DNA from: an uncultured Alphaproteobacteria bacterium
GTDB taxonomy: Bacteria; Pseudomonadota; Alphaproteobacteria; Rs-D84
Assembly (NCBI GenBank): GCA_944392775.1
Contig: CALXXV010000006.1
Location: 25,270-89,269 of the forward strand
DNA length: 64,000 bases
Direction: 5' to 3'
The position numbers and the translations under genes are program-made. Positions 25,709 to 35,246 of this stretch are shown piece by piece (position 1 is the stretch's first letter; each line of letters starts with the position of its first letter). The notes beneath the pieces were generated by a model. It made no database searches. It was given only the letters and a program-made list of their open reading frames with translations, and was not told where the DNA came from.

Positions 25709-26276
25709 ATTTAGCCCTTTCTACATATTCCAAGGTTTCCGTATTAACAACAATCTTTTCACCTTGCTCAATAAATAAAGGAACCTGAACACGAACACCA
25801 TTATCCAAAATAGCAGGTTTTCCACCACTACTAGAAACAGTCTGCCCCTTTAAAGCAGGTTCTGTTTCCTCAACTGTGGCAACAACTGTTTTTGGCAAAG
25901 AAATTGATACAGGTTGTCCTTCAACAAAATTTGCCTTTACCTGCATTTCTGGTGCCAAAAATTTCATCTGTTCACCCAAAGAATCAACCGGCATTGTAAA
26001 TTGCTCATAATCAGACAAATTCATAAAGAACGCATCAGATCCATCAGAATACAAATATTGACAATCAAAATCTTCAACCATCAATTTTTCAACTTTATCT
26101 TCTGCGCGCCAACGATCTCCCCCTTTATTACCAGAATCAATATCACGAAGATCCGCCTGAACAAAAGCCCCACCTTTTCCAGGTTTTACTTTTGTAATAG
26201 ACATCACAGAATACCGTTTACCGTTATGAGCAATTACCCAACCAACACGCATATCATTAGCAATATAAGACGCCAT
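25707..26276 (-). CDS. efp: Elongation factor P
   Basis: This 189-residue protein has the three beta-barrel domains of EF-P and the tip loop KPGKGGAF, with the Lys near 34 that is modified in many bacteria. EF-P rescues ribosomes stalled at polyproline. The C-terminal domain pattern DNGVRVQVPLFIEQGEKIVV is typical. No modification gene (epmA/B) is in the window. Confidence 0.96.
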   Translation of the reverse strand: MASYIANDMRVGWVIAHNGKRYSVMSITKVKPGKGGAFVQADLRDIDSGNKGGDRWRAEDKVEKLMVEDFDCQYLYSDGSDAFFMNLSDYEQFTMPVDSLGEQMKFLAPEMQVKANFVEGQPVSISLPKTVVATVEETEPALKGQTVSSSGGKPAILDNGVRVQVPLFIEQGEKIVVNTETLEYVERAK

Positions 26277-26335
26277 TTTTACCTCTTTTTTTATTTTTCA
26301 TAAATTATAAATTATACCGAAGCAAACGCAAGCAT

Positions 26336-26878
26336 TTATTGAACTTCACGTTTATGCATCCAATATCTATCTATACTATCCATAATTAACTTATCAGCAG
26401 TTTCACGATCTGCCCACCCCGTTACTTTTGACCAAGAATTAGGTTGTAAATCTTTATAGTGTTGAAAGAAATATTCTATTTTTGATCTTAATATAGCAGG
26501 CAACTGTTCAATATATTCTGTATTCGTATAAAAAGGATCTATTTTATCACGAGGAACACATATAATTTTTTCATCACCCCCAGCTTGATCTTCCATCAAC
26601 AGTGCCCCGATAGGTCTTACTTCTATCAAAACACCGGGACGCAAAGGCGCATTACAAACAACGACACAATCTAATGGATCCCCATCATCCCCAAGCGTTC
26701 CAGGAAAATAGCCATAGTTTGCAGGATACGCCATCGGAGTATGCAAAATTCTATCCACACGCGGTAAACCTGTTTCTTTATCTATTTCATATTTAACAAA
26801 ACCGTTTTCCGGCACTTCTATTATAGCATTCATTTTTTTTGGCGGCATTTGTCCCGCGGATATTTCTTCTATTTTCAT
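26336..26878 (-). CDS. ppa: Inorganic pyrophosphatase
   Basis: From the ATG at 26878 the protein is about 180 residues, the standard bacterial family I length; the upstream in-frame start adds an unrelated leader. It has EVPENGFVKYEIDKETG, PANYGYFPGTLGDDGDPLDC with the catalytic Asp triplet, and KIICVPRDKIDP. It hydrolyses pyrophosphate to drive biosynthesis. It lies downstream of dnaN, separated by a terminator. Confidence 0.96.
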   Translation of the reverse strand: MKIEEISAGQMPPKKMNAIIEVPENGFVKYEIDKETGLPRVDRILHTPMAYPANYGYFPGTLGDDGDPLDCVVVCNAPLRPGVLIEVRPIGALLMEDQAGGDEKIICVPRDKIDPFYTNTEYIEQLPAILRSKIEYFFQHYKDLQPNSWSKVTGWADRETADKLIMDSIDRYWMHKREVQ

Positions 26879-26940
26879 AAAAAACCTTTTTTTGCCGGGC
26901 AATGCTAGCATAAAAATTACACTTTGCAATTATAAAACAA

Positions 26941-26965
26941 AAAAACTGCCTATCGGCAGTTTTTT
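26941..26965 (-). terminator. Terminator after dnaN
   Basis: ACTGCC-tatc-GGCAGTTTTTTTT on either strand; it lies at the dnaN stop codon. Confidence 0.8.
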
Positions 26966-28084
26966 TTACATTCTCATCGGCATCAATATAAACAATGCAT
27001 CTGTATTCTTATCCGTAGACTTTATAATAGTTGGAGACAAAGGATCTTGCATTTCCATCTGGAAAGAATCACCTTCTACTTGTCCTGCAACGTCCATTAA
27101 GAACTTCACATTAAAGGTAACTGTAAACGACGCATCCGCATTATATTCAATATCTAATTCCTGTGTTGCAGTCCCTGCATCTGGACTTGAAGCATTTACA
27201 ACTAATTTATTCATAGAAAACGTCAATTGTACAGACTTTGTTTTATCAACACTGGCGACAGAAACCAAATCAACAGAATTTAAAAACTGCTTTCTATCCA
27301 GAATCGCGATTTTATCATTACCTTTTGGTATAACAACACGATAATTAGGATATTGCGCGTCAACTAATTTACTTGTTAAGGTTGCCGGTCCAACAGTAAA
27401 TCTTGCTTTTGTATCAGACAATTCAACAAGAACATCATCAACCGTAGCGTCTTCTAACAATTTAGACAATTCACCAATTACTCTACGTGGCAAAATTACA
27501 GCAGGCATTTCTTCACTTCCTGCAGGCGCAGGCATTGCGCACAACGCCATACGCTGAGCATCCGTTGCAACAGCCGTCAATTTTTTTTCACCGTCATCTT
27601 CGGAAAGATGAAAATAAATTCCGCCTAAATGATATCTAACATCATCTGTTGGTATTGCAAATTTTGTTTGATTTATTAAATGCGCTAAATCCCCTGTTGT
27701 CATTTGAAACTTCGTCGTCAAATTACTACCCGCCATAGCCGGGAAATTTTCAGCCGGCAAAGTTGGCAAATGAAATATAGCCCGTCCACTAGACACAACC
27801 AATTGGTCACCAGACTGTTTAAAAGAAATCTCTGAATCATCAGGTAACTTACGAACAATATCGTACAACATCTGAACAGGGACAGTTGTTTTTCCGCCCA
27901 ACGTAATATCCGCAGCCACATGTTCTACTAATTCTAAATCAACATTTGTTGCCGACAAGACTAAATCATCCGCAACTTCTAATTTTACATTCATTAATAT
28001 CGGCAATGTTGCGCGCTTTTCTACGATGGATTGCATATGTCCCAGCGCACGGATCAAAACCTGACGAAATACCGAAAATTCCAT
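26966..28084 (-). CDS. dnaN: DNA polymerase III beta sliding clamp
   Basis: This 372-residue protein has the three clamp domains: N-terminal FRQVLIRALGHMQSIVEKRA, LPILMNVKLEV, central TDAQRMALC and C-terminal DALFILMPMRM. DnaN encircles DNA and tethers polymerase. The AGGAG ribosome-binding site is 9 bases before the ATG. In this genome dnaN is not next to dnaA, which is 11 kb away, as in several reduced alphaproteobacteria. Confidence 0.97.
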   Translation of the reverse strand: MEFSVFRQVLIRALGHMQSIVEKRATLPILMNVKLEVADDLVLSATNVDLELVEHVAADITLGGKTTVPVQMLYDIVRKLPDDSEISFKQSGDQLVVSSGRAIFHLPTLPAENFPAMAGSNLTTKFQMTTGDLAHLINQTKFAIPTDDVRYHLGGIYFHLSEDDGEKKLTAVATDAQRMALCAMPAPAGSEEMPAVILPRRVIGELSKLLEDATVDDVLVELSDTKARFTVGPATLTSKLVDAQYPNYRVVIPKGNDKIAILDRKQFLNSVDLVSVASVDKTKSVQLTFSMNKLVVNASSPDAGTATQELDIEYNADASFTVTFNVKFLMDVAGQVEGDSFQMEMQDPLSPTIIKSTDKNTDALFILMPMRM

Positions 28085-28259
28085 GTATACACTCCTGTTT
28101 AATATAAAAAATCTTTTATCCTACATTCTTTTTTTTTAGTTTATCAAAAAATCTCGATTCGGTGCAAGAGTAAAAGAACTTTATTTAAGCCACAAAATAT
28201 AATAAATACACGACTTGTTTTATAGTAAAAACAAACTTTTTAACAAAATTTATAAAAGG

Positions 28260-30350
28260 TTACATATTATCAAAAACGCTCGCCATCAAATCTTTTAAAG
28301 GAACTTTAAACCATTCAGGGTCATTATTCTTAATGGGCGCACCTTTTTCCAAAGCTGTTGAGCAAGGGTTATCGTCAGCCAACCAATTTTCTAATAAATC
28401 TCCTGCTAAAAGCCCCACGCCTGCCCCAGCGACCAAACCTATTCCTCCAGTAAATGGTGCCAACAATAAACCTATACCAGTTGCAGAAGCTACTTTGCCA
28501 GCCACAGCAGCACCACTAATTTTTATATCTGGTTCTGCTAGACTACCAGTAAATTCCATAGAATTTACTACATTCCCCGTTAAGGATAATTTCAATCCTC
28601 TAACAGGAACGGTTGCCAAAGAAAGTTTCATATTTTCATTTCCTAAATCTAGCTTTCCTGCAAACCGTATATTTATAGCATTAGTTTCAACCGCAGCCCC
28701 ATTTTGTGTTTCAATTAAACCATTTCTAAGCTTTGTATTTAAAGCCACGCAAGATATTTTTATTTGATTATATTTTTTTTCTGTTCTAAAAAGATCTTGA
28801 ATGCTATGACGTAATGTCGTTAAAAAATCTGTGCCATACATATTTGCAACCAATGCCGAGTGTGCATATCCTGGTGCAGTAGAGTAAATCTTCACCGGTC
28901 CAGTCATGGTTTTCATCCATTCTGACAAATTTTTCCCATTAGCTTCTACATAAAATTCTACATTTACAGGAAGATCAGATATAATATCCGTTACCTGAAT
29001 TTGCGACAAAATTTCACCAACCGCAATAGAGTTTCCAATTCCTGCAGATATTAAATGCATATTACCCGTTTGATCTATATCTATATTTCCGGCTACATGT
29101 ACATTTCCGCCTGCTATAACACCAGTTGTATCAACACGTGCTTTACCGTCAAGCAAATTTAACGACAAATCAATATCTTGAATATCAAAATTTCTATATA
29201 TTACGAATCTATCAGCCATTATATGAAGATCTAAGTTAAATTTTAAAAAATCTTCTCCGAACAAAGGAATATCTTTAAAAACATTCAAAGGCCTATTTAA
29301 ATTAATTTTATTTCTGGAATACAAATTAGGGAATAAATCAACTAAATTTATATACTTAGAATCTACAGACATATTTATCAAAGGTAGCTGTTTTGACCAA
29401 TCAATATACCCGGAAAAAGCAGCATCATTTCCACTGATTTTAATTGAAGAATTGCGAAAAGTCAGACGTTTTCTATCAAAACCACCCATTATATTTACTT
29501 TCATCAAAGAAAATTCTGGTAAATTTAAATTAAAAACTTTACCTATTTCAGAAACATCTGGAACATCTCCCTTGATTATAAAATCTATTGGTGCTTTACT
29601 TGTTCCCTCTAATGCAATATTAGCAATCAATGCATCTCCACCAGTTGCCATTGCAACACGCACAGGATAAACCTTTCTTTCAGCATTATATTCTGAAAAA
29701 GAAACTATAAACGGAAAAACATCTTCCCTAGACTTTACCCAGCCATTATACTCTCTTCTATTTTCCCTTGACACATAATTTACTTGAAAGCCTACGAAAG
29801 AATAATTTCTTCCTAAGAAATCTAATTCAAGATTTTTTACTTCAAGACCGCCCAACCCCAAATCTTCAAAAGGATATTTATTTTTCTCTACAACCGACAT
29901 TTCTGTTTTTACTGTTTCCGTATCTTCCAATTTTTTTTCTGGTTGTACTGAAAAATCACCTTTTTCATTTTGTTCTACACAAACTTTCACATCATAAATT
30001 TTCACATTCTGAATAGTCGGTCGATCTCTAAATAAAGACACAAGATTCAAAGTAACATCTATTTTTTCCGCACTAAAAGCATCTTTATGTACAGCCCACT
30101 CTGCATTAGGTATACGAACTTTATTCAATTCGATTTGTGGTCTTAAAGAAAGTTTCCAAGACACTTTACCTTCTATTTGTACTGGAAGCCCTGTAGCATT
30201 TTCTAATATAGAAACGATTTCTCCACGCAAAGTATCCAGATTAATCTGGTATATTGCGATACCAACTGCCACCCCCAACCCCATAAAAAACAGGACTAAT
30301 ACACGTGTAACCGCAAAAAAAACACTTTTCTTTTTTCTTTTTTTTACCAT
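28260..30350 (-). CDS. AsmA-family envelope protein
   Basis: This 696-residue protein has one N-terminal membrane anchor (VTRVLVLFFMGLGVAVGIAIY) and a long periplasmic region. The AsmA N-terminal pattern is present (GLPVQIEGKVSWKLSLRP, then KVRIPNAEW), as is an AsmA C-terminal region near 500-600. AsmA-type proteins bridge the envelope and are thought to move phospholipids or affect outer-membrane assembly. A Gly-rich hydrophobic segment (about 620-655: GLLLAPFTGGIGLVAGAGVG) near the end is a distinctive extra. It lies 16 bp downstream of the RluC-type gene. Confidence 0.85.
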   Translation of the reverse strand: MVKKRKKKSVFFAVTRVLVLFFMGLGVAVGIAIYQINLDTLRGEIVSILENATGLPVQIEGKVSWKLSLRPQIELNKVRIPNAEWAVHKDAFSAEKIDVTLNLVSLFRDRPTIQNVKIYDVKVCVEQNEKGDFSVQPEKKLEDTETVKTEMSVVEKNKYPFEDLGLGGLEVKNLELDFLGRNYSFVGFQVNYVSRENRREYNGWVKSREDVFPFIVSFSEYNAERKVYPVRVAMATGGDALIANIALEGTSKAPIDFIIKGDVPDVSEIGKVFNLNLPEFSLMKVNIMGGFDRKRLTFRNSSIKISGNDAAFSGYIDWSKQLPLINMSVDSKYINLVDLFPNLYSRNKINLNRPLNVFKDIPLFGEDFLKFNLDLHIMADRFVIYRNFDIQDIDLSLNLLDGKARVDTTGVIAGGNVHVAGNIDIDQTGNMHLISAGIGNSIAVGEILSQIQVTDIISDLPVNVEFYVEANGKNLSEWMKTMTGPVKIYSTAPGYAHSALVANMYGTDFLTTLRHSIQDLFRTEKKYNQIKISCVALNTKLRNGLIETQNGAAVETNAINIRFAGKLDLGNENMKLSLATVPVRGLKLSLTGNVVNSMEFTGSLAEPDIKISGAAVAGKVASATGIGLLLAPFTGGIGLVAGAGVGLLAGDLLENWLADDNPCSTALEKGAPIKNNDPEWFKVPLKDLMASVFDNM

Positions 30351-30366
30351 TTTCTATCACACATTT

Positions 30367-31338
30367 TCAGGGCAGCTTAAACTCTAAAAATGAAAGTACC
30401 GGCTTCATAAAATCTGGTACCCCTGCCTGCAAAGTCAGCATTTTTTTTGTAGTCGGATGTTGAAATGTTATCTTATATGCTAACAAAAACAAGTTATTTG
30501 TGTTGATCATCGATGCCAAAGCCCCGTCAAGTCGCTTTTCAACACCATATATAGAATCCCCAACTATTGGCGCATGCAAAGATAACGCACTATGAACACG
30601 TAGCTGATGCGTTCTACCTGTTTTAGGCGAAAAAAGAACCCACGACAATTTTCCACCTACCTCAGACATCACCTCATATTCAGTAATCGCCCTAAGAGGC
30701 CTTTGCCCTGCCCCATCATTTAAACGTTCCGGCCCATCAAATATTTGCCCTTTTACCATATAATTATCGATTAAGCCTTTTTTAGGTTTTACCGAACCAT
30801 TTAATAAGGCAAGATATTCTTTATGAGCACTTTTTGTCTGAAAAGCATTAGCTAAAACTTGTGCAGCATATTGATTTTTTGCGACAACCAGTATCCCACT
30901 AGTTTCTTTATCTAAACGATGAACCAAAGAGATTTTATTATACGGAAACAATGCTGCCGCCATTTTATCCACAGACTTACGAATACCTGTTCCTCCTTGA
31001 ACGGCAAGCCCAGCCGGTTTATCAAAAACTACAATATCGTCATCATCATGAATTATACAGTTACGTAATTTTTCTAAATCTGATAAAGAAAAATTTTCAC
31101 CAGATTCTGTTTTTTTATTTTTAACAACAGAATAACTATTTAATGTGGGTGGAATTCTAACTATATCTCCAGAATGCAGAATTTCTTGCCCATGTCTCCG
31201 TGAAGAATTTACCCTTATCTGACCGCCACGGCATAACTTATAAAATTCCCTTTGTGGCATATTAGGATACCGTCGCAAAAACCAGCGCAATAACCGCGTA
31301 CCATCTTCTGTTTTAGAAACTTCTACAAATTCTGCCAT
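30367..31338 (-). CDS. RluC/RluD-family 23S rRNA pseudouridine synthase
   Basis: The protein is about 323 residues from the ATG at 31338, which fits the family better than the ATG at 31365 that overlaps the preceding gene. The N-terminal S4 RNA-binding domain (RLLRWFLRRYPNMPQREFYK) is followed by the catalytic domain with HRLDKETSGILVVAKN, where the Asp is catalytic. GRTHQLRVHSAL is also present. The family isomerises uridines in large-subunit rRNA. Which position is modified (RluC or RluD type) cannot be settled here. Confidence 0.9.
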   Translation of the reverse strand: MAEFVEVSKTEDGTRLLRWFLRRYPNMPQREFYKLCRGGQIRVNSSRRHGQEILHSGDIVRIPPTLNSYSVVKNKKTESGENFSLSDLEKLRNCIIHDDDDIVVFDKPAGLAVQGGTGIRKSVDKMAAALFPYNKISLVHRLDKETSGILVVAKNQYAAQVLANAFQTKSAHKEYLALLNGSVKPKKGLIDNYMVKGQIFDGPERLNDGAGQRPLRAITEYEVMSEVGGKLSWVLFSPKTGRTHQLRVHSALSLHAPIVGDSIYGVEKRLDGALASMINTNNLFLLAYKITFQHPTTKKMLTLQAGVPDFMKPVLSFLEFKLP

Positions 31339-31354
31339 ATATAAATACCGACTA

Positions 31355-31819
31355 TTATTCACCATACGTTATCTGAACTACATTCTGACCATTTGGGCTA
31401 TCACATGTTCCCGAAGCCCCGCTAGCAGTATGTCCTGATAACTCATAACCAATTGAACCGCTCCAAACCTTTGTAACAAAATATTCACAATCGGATTGAG
31501 TCAAACCATTTATTGAAACTATAAACTGTCTTGAATTAGACGGGTTTACAGACAACTCGTACGTTCCGCCATAAGGATTTTTATTAGACATACCTATAGC
31601 ACCAAAAACCGTAGAATTGTTTATATTAGAAAAATCATCATATTCTCCGAATAATTGTCTTACTTGGGTTACCATCTGCAAAACTTCGTCATTTACAGTA
31701 TTTCTTTTTTGCAAATTCATCGCGCTAGAAATTGCTGCAACTGCACCAACTGTAATAACCCCCATTATAGCTAACACACCCATCATTTCTATCATTGAAC
31801 GCCCAGATTCTTGAATCAT
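31355..31819 (-). CDS. Type IV pilin-like (prepilin) protein with Arg at mature position 1
   Basis: Started at the ATG at 31819 (GGGGG nearby), the protein is about 154 residues. The class III signal MIQESG is followed by RSMIEMMGVLAIMGVITVGA, with Glu at mature +5. The usual Phe/Met +1 is replaced by Arg. A C-terminal soluble domain carries two Cys (SDCEYF, GTCDS), as in many pilins. Its stop overlaps the alternative RluC start by 11 bp. It may belong with the secretin/TcpQ pair at 44-46.5 kb, but no other pilus gene adjoins it. Confidence 0.75.
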   Translation of the reverse strand: MIQESGRSMIEMMGVLAIMGVITVGAVAAISSAMNLQKRNTVNDEVLQMVTQVRQLFGEYDDFSNINNSTVFGAIGMSNKNPYGGTYELSVNPSNSRQFIVSINGLTQSDCEYFVTKVWSGSIGYELSGHTASGASGTCDSPNGQNVVQITYGE

Positions 31820-31869
31820 GACAATAACCCCCATTGCTATTTATTTTTTTATATTCTATCATAATTAGT

Positions 31870-33294
31870 ATGAATATTCAATTTTCTGATTTAATAGAAA
31901 ACAGTCCTAATGCTCCCGGCATATATAAAATGTATGACGCCGAAGGTAACTTGTTATACGTAGGGAAAGCCAAAAATCTATCCAAACGCTTAAAACAATA
32001 CTTAGACATATCAAAACTGGAACCTCACAAACAAGTTATGCGATCTTTAGTAAATCGTATAGAATGGGATATTACTCAAACAGAATCGGACGCGCTACTT
32101 TTAGAACAAAAACTTATAAAGACCCAGAAACCAAAATATAATATTATGCTAACAGACGGTAAAATGTACCCGATGATAGCCCTAACAAAACACGAATTTC
32201 CACGTTTATTAAAATTTCGTGGTCGCATTTCTCAGCGCAAGGACGTATATGGTCCTTATCCATCGGTATCTGCACTAAACAAAACGATAAAAACAATACA
32301 AAAAGTATGCCAATTAAGAACGTGCACTGACACATTTATGAGAAACAGAACACGACCTTGTTTATTGCATCAAATAGGAAGATGTAGTGCACCATGCGTT
32401 CTACAACAAACCCATTATGATGAAAATGTACGACTTGCCAGAAAAATATTAACTGGGGATAGCGAACCCATAATAGCCGACCTTACGAAAGAAATGAAAA
32501 AATATTCTGACAAAATGGACTTTGAATCTGCAGCAATATGTCGCGACAAAATAGCAGAATTAACACATACATCAAATCGCGGTATACGCCAGAATCATGC
32601 ACATAGAGAGAATTTTAATTGGAATAAAAATGTTACAGATTTAGAAAATTGGTTGGGCATTAAAATAAATTATGCCGGCGTATTTGATAATTCACATCTT
32701 TTCGGAAAAAGCCCCGTAGGCGCAATGATAACGTTCGGTCATGAAGGTTTTATAAAATCTGGTTATAGACATTTTAAGTTAAGAGATAATTCAAGGGCAG
32801 GAAATGATATTGCTATGATGGAGGAATTTATAAACCGGGCAATTTCACGAGAGCCTAAATTAGATCTTATAATCGTTGATGGTGGAATCGCACAATGGAA
32901 TATAGCAAAAAAAACCGCCCCGAATATCCCTGTTCTTGGGGTAACCAAAGGCGAAGTTCGCAATGGTGACGAACACTTCATATTACCGAACGGTGAAACA
33001 TCAAAAGACTTACCAAAAGACTCACAATTATTTCTTTTATTACGCGCAGTTCGTGATGAAGCACATAGGTTTGTAATAACATTTCATCGTACCATCCGTG
33101 CAAAGACTTTAACTTCATCTGTATTAGATGAAATAGACGGTATTGGTCCAACCAGAAAAAAATCGCTTTTAACGCATTTTGGTTCTGTTCGTGCAATATC
33201 TGATGCCGACTTAAATGCTTTATTACGCGTTCCCGGTTTAGGCAAATCCGCAGCAAAAAAAATATATGCCTACTTCCATTCAGAAGTGATATAA
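31870..33294 (+). CDS. uvrC: UvrABC system protein C, compact form
   Basis: The ATG at 31870 gives about 474 residues, far shorter than the usual ~600. The GIY-YIG nuclease domain is at about 12-95 (PGIYKMYDAEGNLLYVGKAK), the UVR motif DFESAAICRDKIAEL near 210-235 and a C-terminal RNase-H-like nuclease with FDNSHLFGKSPVGAM, IIVDGGIAQ and RDEAHRFVI. Tandem HhH motifs close it (IDGIGPTRKKSLL, VPGLGKSAAKKIY). The ~100 residues normally between UVR and the second nuclease are missing, but the conserved catalytic motifs are there. UvrC makes both incisions in nucleotide excision repair. An upstream in-frame ATG adds only hydrophobic residues. Confidence 0.92.
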   Translation: MNIQFSDLIENSPNAPGIYKMYDAEGNLLYVGKAKNLSKRLKQYLDISKLEPHKQVMRSLVNRIEWDITQTESDALLLEQKLIKTQKPKYNIMLTDGKMYPMIALTKHEFPRLLKFRGRISQRKDVYGPYPSVSALNKTIKTIQKVCQLRTCTDTFMRNRTRPCLLHQIGRCSAPCVLQQTHYDENVRLARKILTGDSEPIIADLTKEMKKYSDKMDFESAAICRDKIAELTHTSNRGIRQNHAHRENFNWNKNVTDLENWLGIKINYAGVFDNSHLFGKSPVGAMITFGHEGFIKSGYRHFKLRDNSRAGNDIAMMEEFINRAISREPKLDLIIVDGGIAQWNIAKKTAPNIPVLGVTKGEVRNGDEHFILPNGETSKDLPKDSQLFLLLRAVRDEAHRFVITFHRTIRAKTLTSSVLDEIDGIGPTRKKSLLTHFGSVRAISDADLNALLRVPGLGKSAAKKIYAYFHSEVI

Positions 33295-33325
33295 TTATTT
33301 TATATACTTAATAAAGGAGAAAAAT

Positions 33326-33925
33326 ATGAAATTCTTTGTAAACTTTTTGTCGGCATTTCGTATTGCAGCCGCATTTGCAATAATACCCACAATGATGTTT
33401 GGGCTATATTGGACAACTTTTGTTTTATATGTACTGGCAGCAATATCGGATTGGTTTGACGGTTTCCTTGCCAGAAAATATAAAGTATGTTCTAAAATAG
33501 GTGGTGTAATGGATCACATAGGCGACAAACTTTTAGTAGTAAATACATTCATAATGTTGATTGTAATGATGCCTGTTTGGTTTATTGTTGTTCCTGTAAT
33601 AATAATGATCGCAAGAGAATTATATATAAGCGGATTACGTGAATTTTTGGGCACACAAAAAATAGAAATGCCTGTTCCCAAGGCTCGCTTTTCTATGGGA
33701 AAAATCAAAACAACCTTACAAATGATAACGATCGGTGCCTTTTTATTATTATTTGCCATAGGAGCAATTATTACCCCAGAAACCAACAGCAAAACAGTAA
33801 TGTTTTTAATTTACATTTTGCCACAAATCGGTATATGGGGAACTTGGCTATCTCTTATCGCATCACTATGGTCTGCGACACAATATACAAATACTTTTAT
33901 AAAAAAACTAAAAGAAATACGATAA
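33326..33925 (+). CDS. pgsA: CDP-diacylglycerol-glycerol-3-phosphate 3-phosphatidyltransferase
   Basis: This 199-residue membrane enzyme has the CDP-alcohol phosphotransferase motif as DWFDGFLARKYKVCSKIGGV then MDHIGDKLLV (the D-G-x2-A-R-x8-G-x3-D-x3-D pattern). It makes phosphatidylglycerol phosphate. About four to five membrane segments are present. uvrC-pgsA adjacency is widespread in Pseudomonadota. AAAGGAG precedes the ATG. Confidence 0.93.
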   Translation: MKFFVNFLSAFRIAAAFAIIPTMMFGLYWTTFVLYVLAAISDWFDGFLARKYKVCSKIGGVMDHIGDKLLVVNTFIMLIVMMPVWFIVVPVIIMIARELYISGLREFLGTQKIEMPVPKARFSMGKIKTTLQMITIGAFLLLFAIGAIITPETNSKTVMFLIYILPQIGIWGTWLSLIASLWSATQYTNTFIKKLKEIR

Positions 33926-33953
33926 AAAAGCCGGTGTTTACCGGCTCTTTTTA
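33924..33953. terminator. Terminator between pgsA and dnaJ
   Basis: AGCCGGT-gttt-ACCGGCT flanked by A- and T-runs lies between convergent genes. Confidence 0.83.
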
Positions 33954-33960
33954 TAAGCTA

Positions 33961-35094
33961 TTAAAACCAACCCCTTTTTTCTGACTTTATACTAGCAAAT
34001 TCATTTAGCAACTTCTTTTGCTTTTCCGTAAGCTTTGTTGGAACCTTCATATTTATATCTATATACAAATCGCCGAAATTACCTGCGCGACGTCCCGGCA
34101 TACCATGCCCACGGACACGTAATTTTTCACCAATCTGTGTACCGGCAGGAACTTTAACAGATAATTTTTTATCGTCTATTGTAGATATTTCTATTTCACC
34201 GCCCAATGCAAGAGTAGTGAAAGGAACATCTAACTTCAAAATTAAATCTGTTCCTTGTCTTTCGAATACTTTATCCGGACGAATGCGTACGTCTAAATAA
34301 AAATCTCCAGCGGGGGCACCATTTTGTCCTGCCTCTCCCTGACCGGCCAAACGCAATCTTGTTCCATCTTCAACACCGGCAGGAATATTTACTTCTAATG
34401 TACGTGTTTTATGGATCGTTCCCGTTCCATCACACTGAGAGCATTTCTTTTCTATCTTATGTCCTAAACCATTACAATCTGGGCAAGGCGTTTCTACAGC
34501 AAAGAACCCCCGACTTGTATGAACATACCCTGTTCCACCACATCTTGAGCAAATGGGTGCTTCTTTACCATCTGCGGTACCAAGTCCATTACACTTATCA
34601 CATTTCACTTCGCTAGAAAACTTAACTGTATGTTTTTTACCGAAATAAGCATCTTTTAAGTCAATTACTACTTCATCTAACAAATCGCGCCCACTTCTGC
34701 GATTTTCTCCGCGCGAAGATCCGCTACCGAAACCGTCAAAACCGAATCCACGCATAGCCTCTCGGAGAATATCTTCCATACCAGCTCCGCCACCCATGTT
34801 AAAATGGAAAGCACCATTACCGAACGGATTTCCCCCTGCGCCAAAAGGGTTTGCTCCAGACGCATTTCCACCAGCAAATGCAGCATCTCCAAACCTATCA
34901 TATGCGGCCCGCTTTTGCGGATCTTTTAAAATATCAAAAGCATTATTAACTTCTTTAAATTTTTCTTCTGCGTTTTTATCGCCTGGATTTTTATCAGGAT
35001 GATACTTCAAAACTAATTTATGATACGCCTTTTTTATATCCGCCTCGGATGCATCACGAGCAACGCCCAAAACTTCATAAGGATTTTTATTCAT
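33961..35094 (-). CDS. dnaJ: Chaperone DnaJ
   Basis: This 377-residue Hsp40 has a J-domain with HPD ([18 protein letters not shown]), a Gly/Phe-rich region (about 75-125), four zinc-ribbon CxxCxGxG repeats ([32 protein letters not shown]) and the C-terminal substrate domain. It stimulates DnaK; no dnaK is in the window. It is divergent from parE with about 150 bp between them. Confidence 0.97.
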   Translation of the reverse strand: MNKNPYEVLGVARDASEADIKKAYHKLVLKYHPDKNPGDKNAEEKFKEVNNAFDILKDPQKRAAYDRFGDAAFAGGNASGANPFGAGGNPFGNGAFHFNMGGGAGMEDILREAMRGFGFDGFGSGSSRGENRRSGRDLLDEVVIDLKDAYFGKKHTVKFSSEVKCDKCNGLGTADGKEAPICSRCGGTGYVHTSRGFFAVETPCPDCNGLGHKIEKKCSQCDGTGTIHKTRTLEVNIPAGVEDGTRLRLAGQGEAGQNGAPAGDFYLDVRIRPDKVFERQGTDLILKLDVPFTTLALGGEIEISTIDDKKLSVKVPAGTQIGEKLRVRGHGMPGRRAGNFGDLYIDINMKVPTKLTEKQKKLLNEFASIKSEKRGWF

Positions 35095-35207
35095 ATTTTT
35101 AAGCCTGTAAGTTATTTCTCAAAATATATAAGCTCTTTATTAAAAAAATCAAGGGTATAAAAACATAAAAATGCGAAAACGTAAAAACAAGACAAGAATT
35201 CTTTCTC

Positions 35208-35234
35208 TTGCACAAAATCAAATAATGTTATAAT
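35208..35234 (+). promoter_or_regulatory. Promoter candidate for parE
   Basis: TTGCAC (35208-35213) and TATAAT (35229-35234) lie 13-39 bases before the ATG. The 15-base spacer is short, so the -35 is uncertain. Confidence 0.45.
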
Positions 35235-35246
35235 AATAAATGTATT

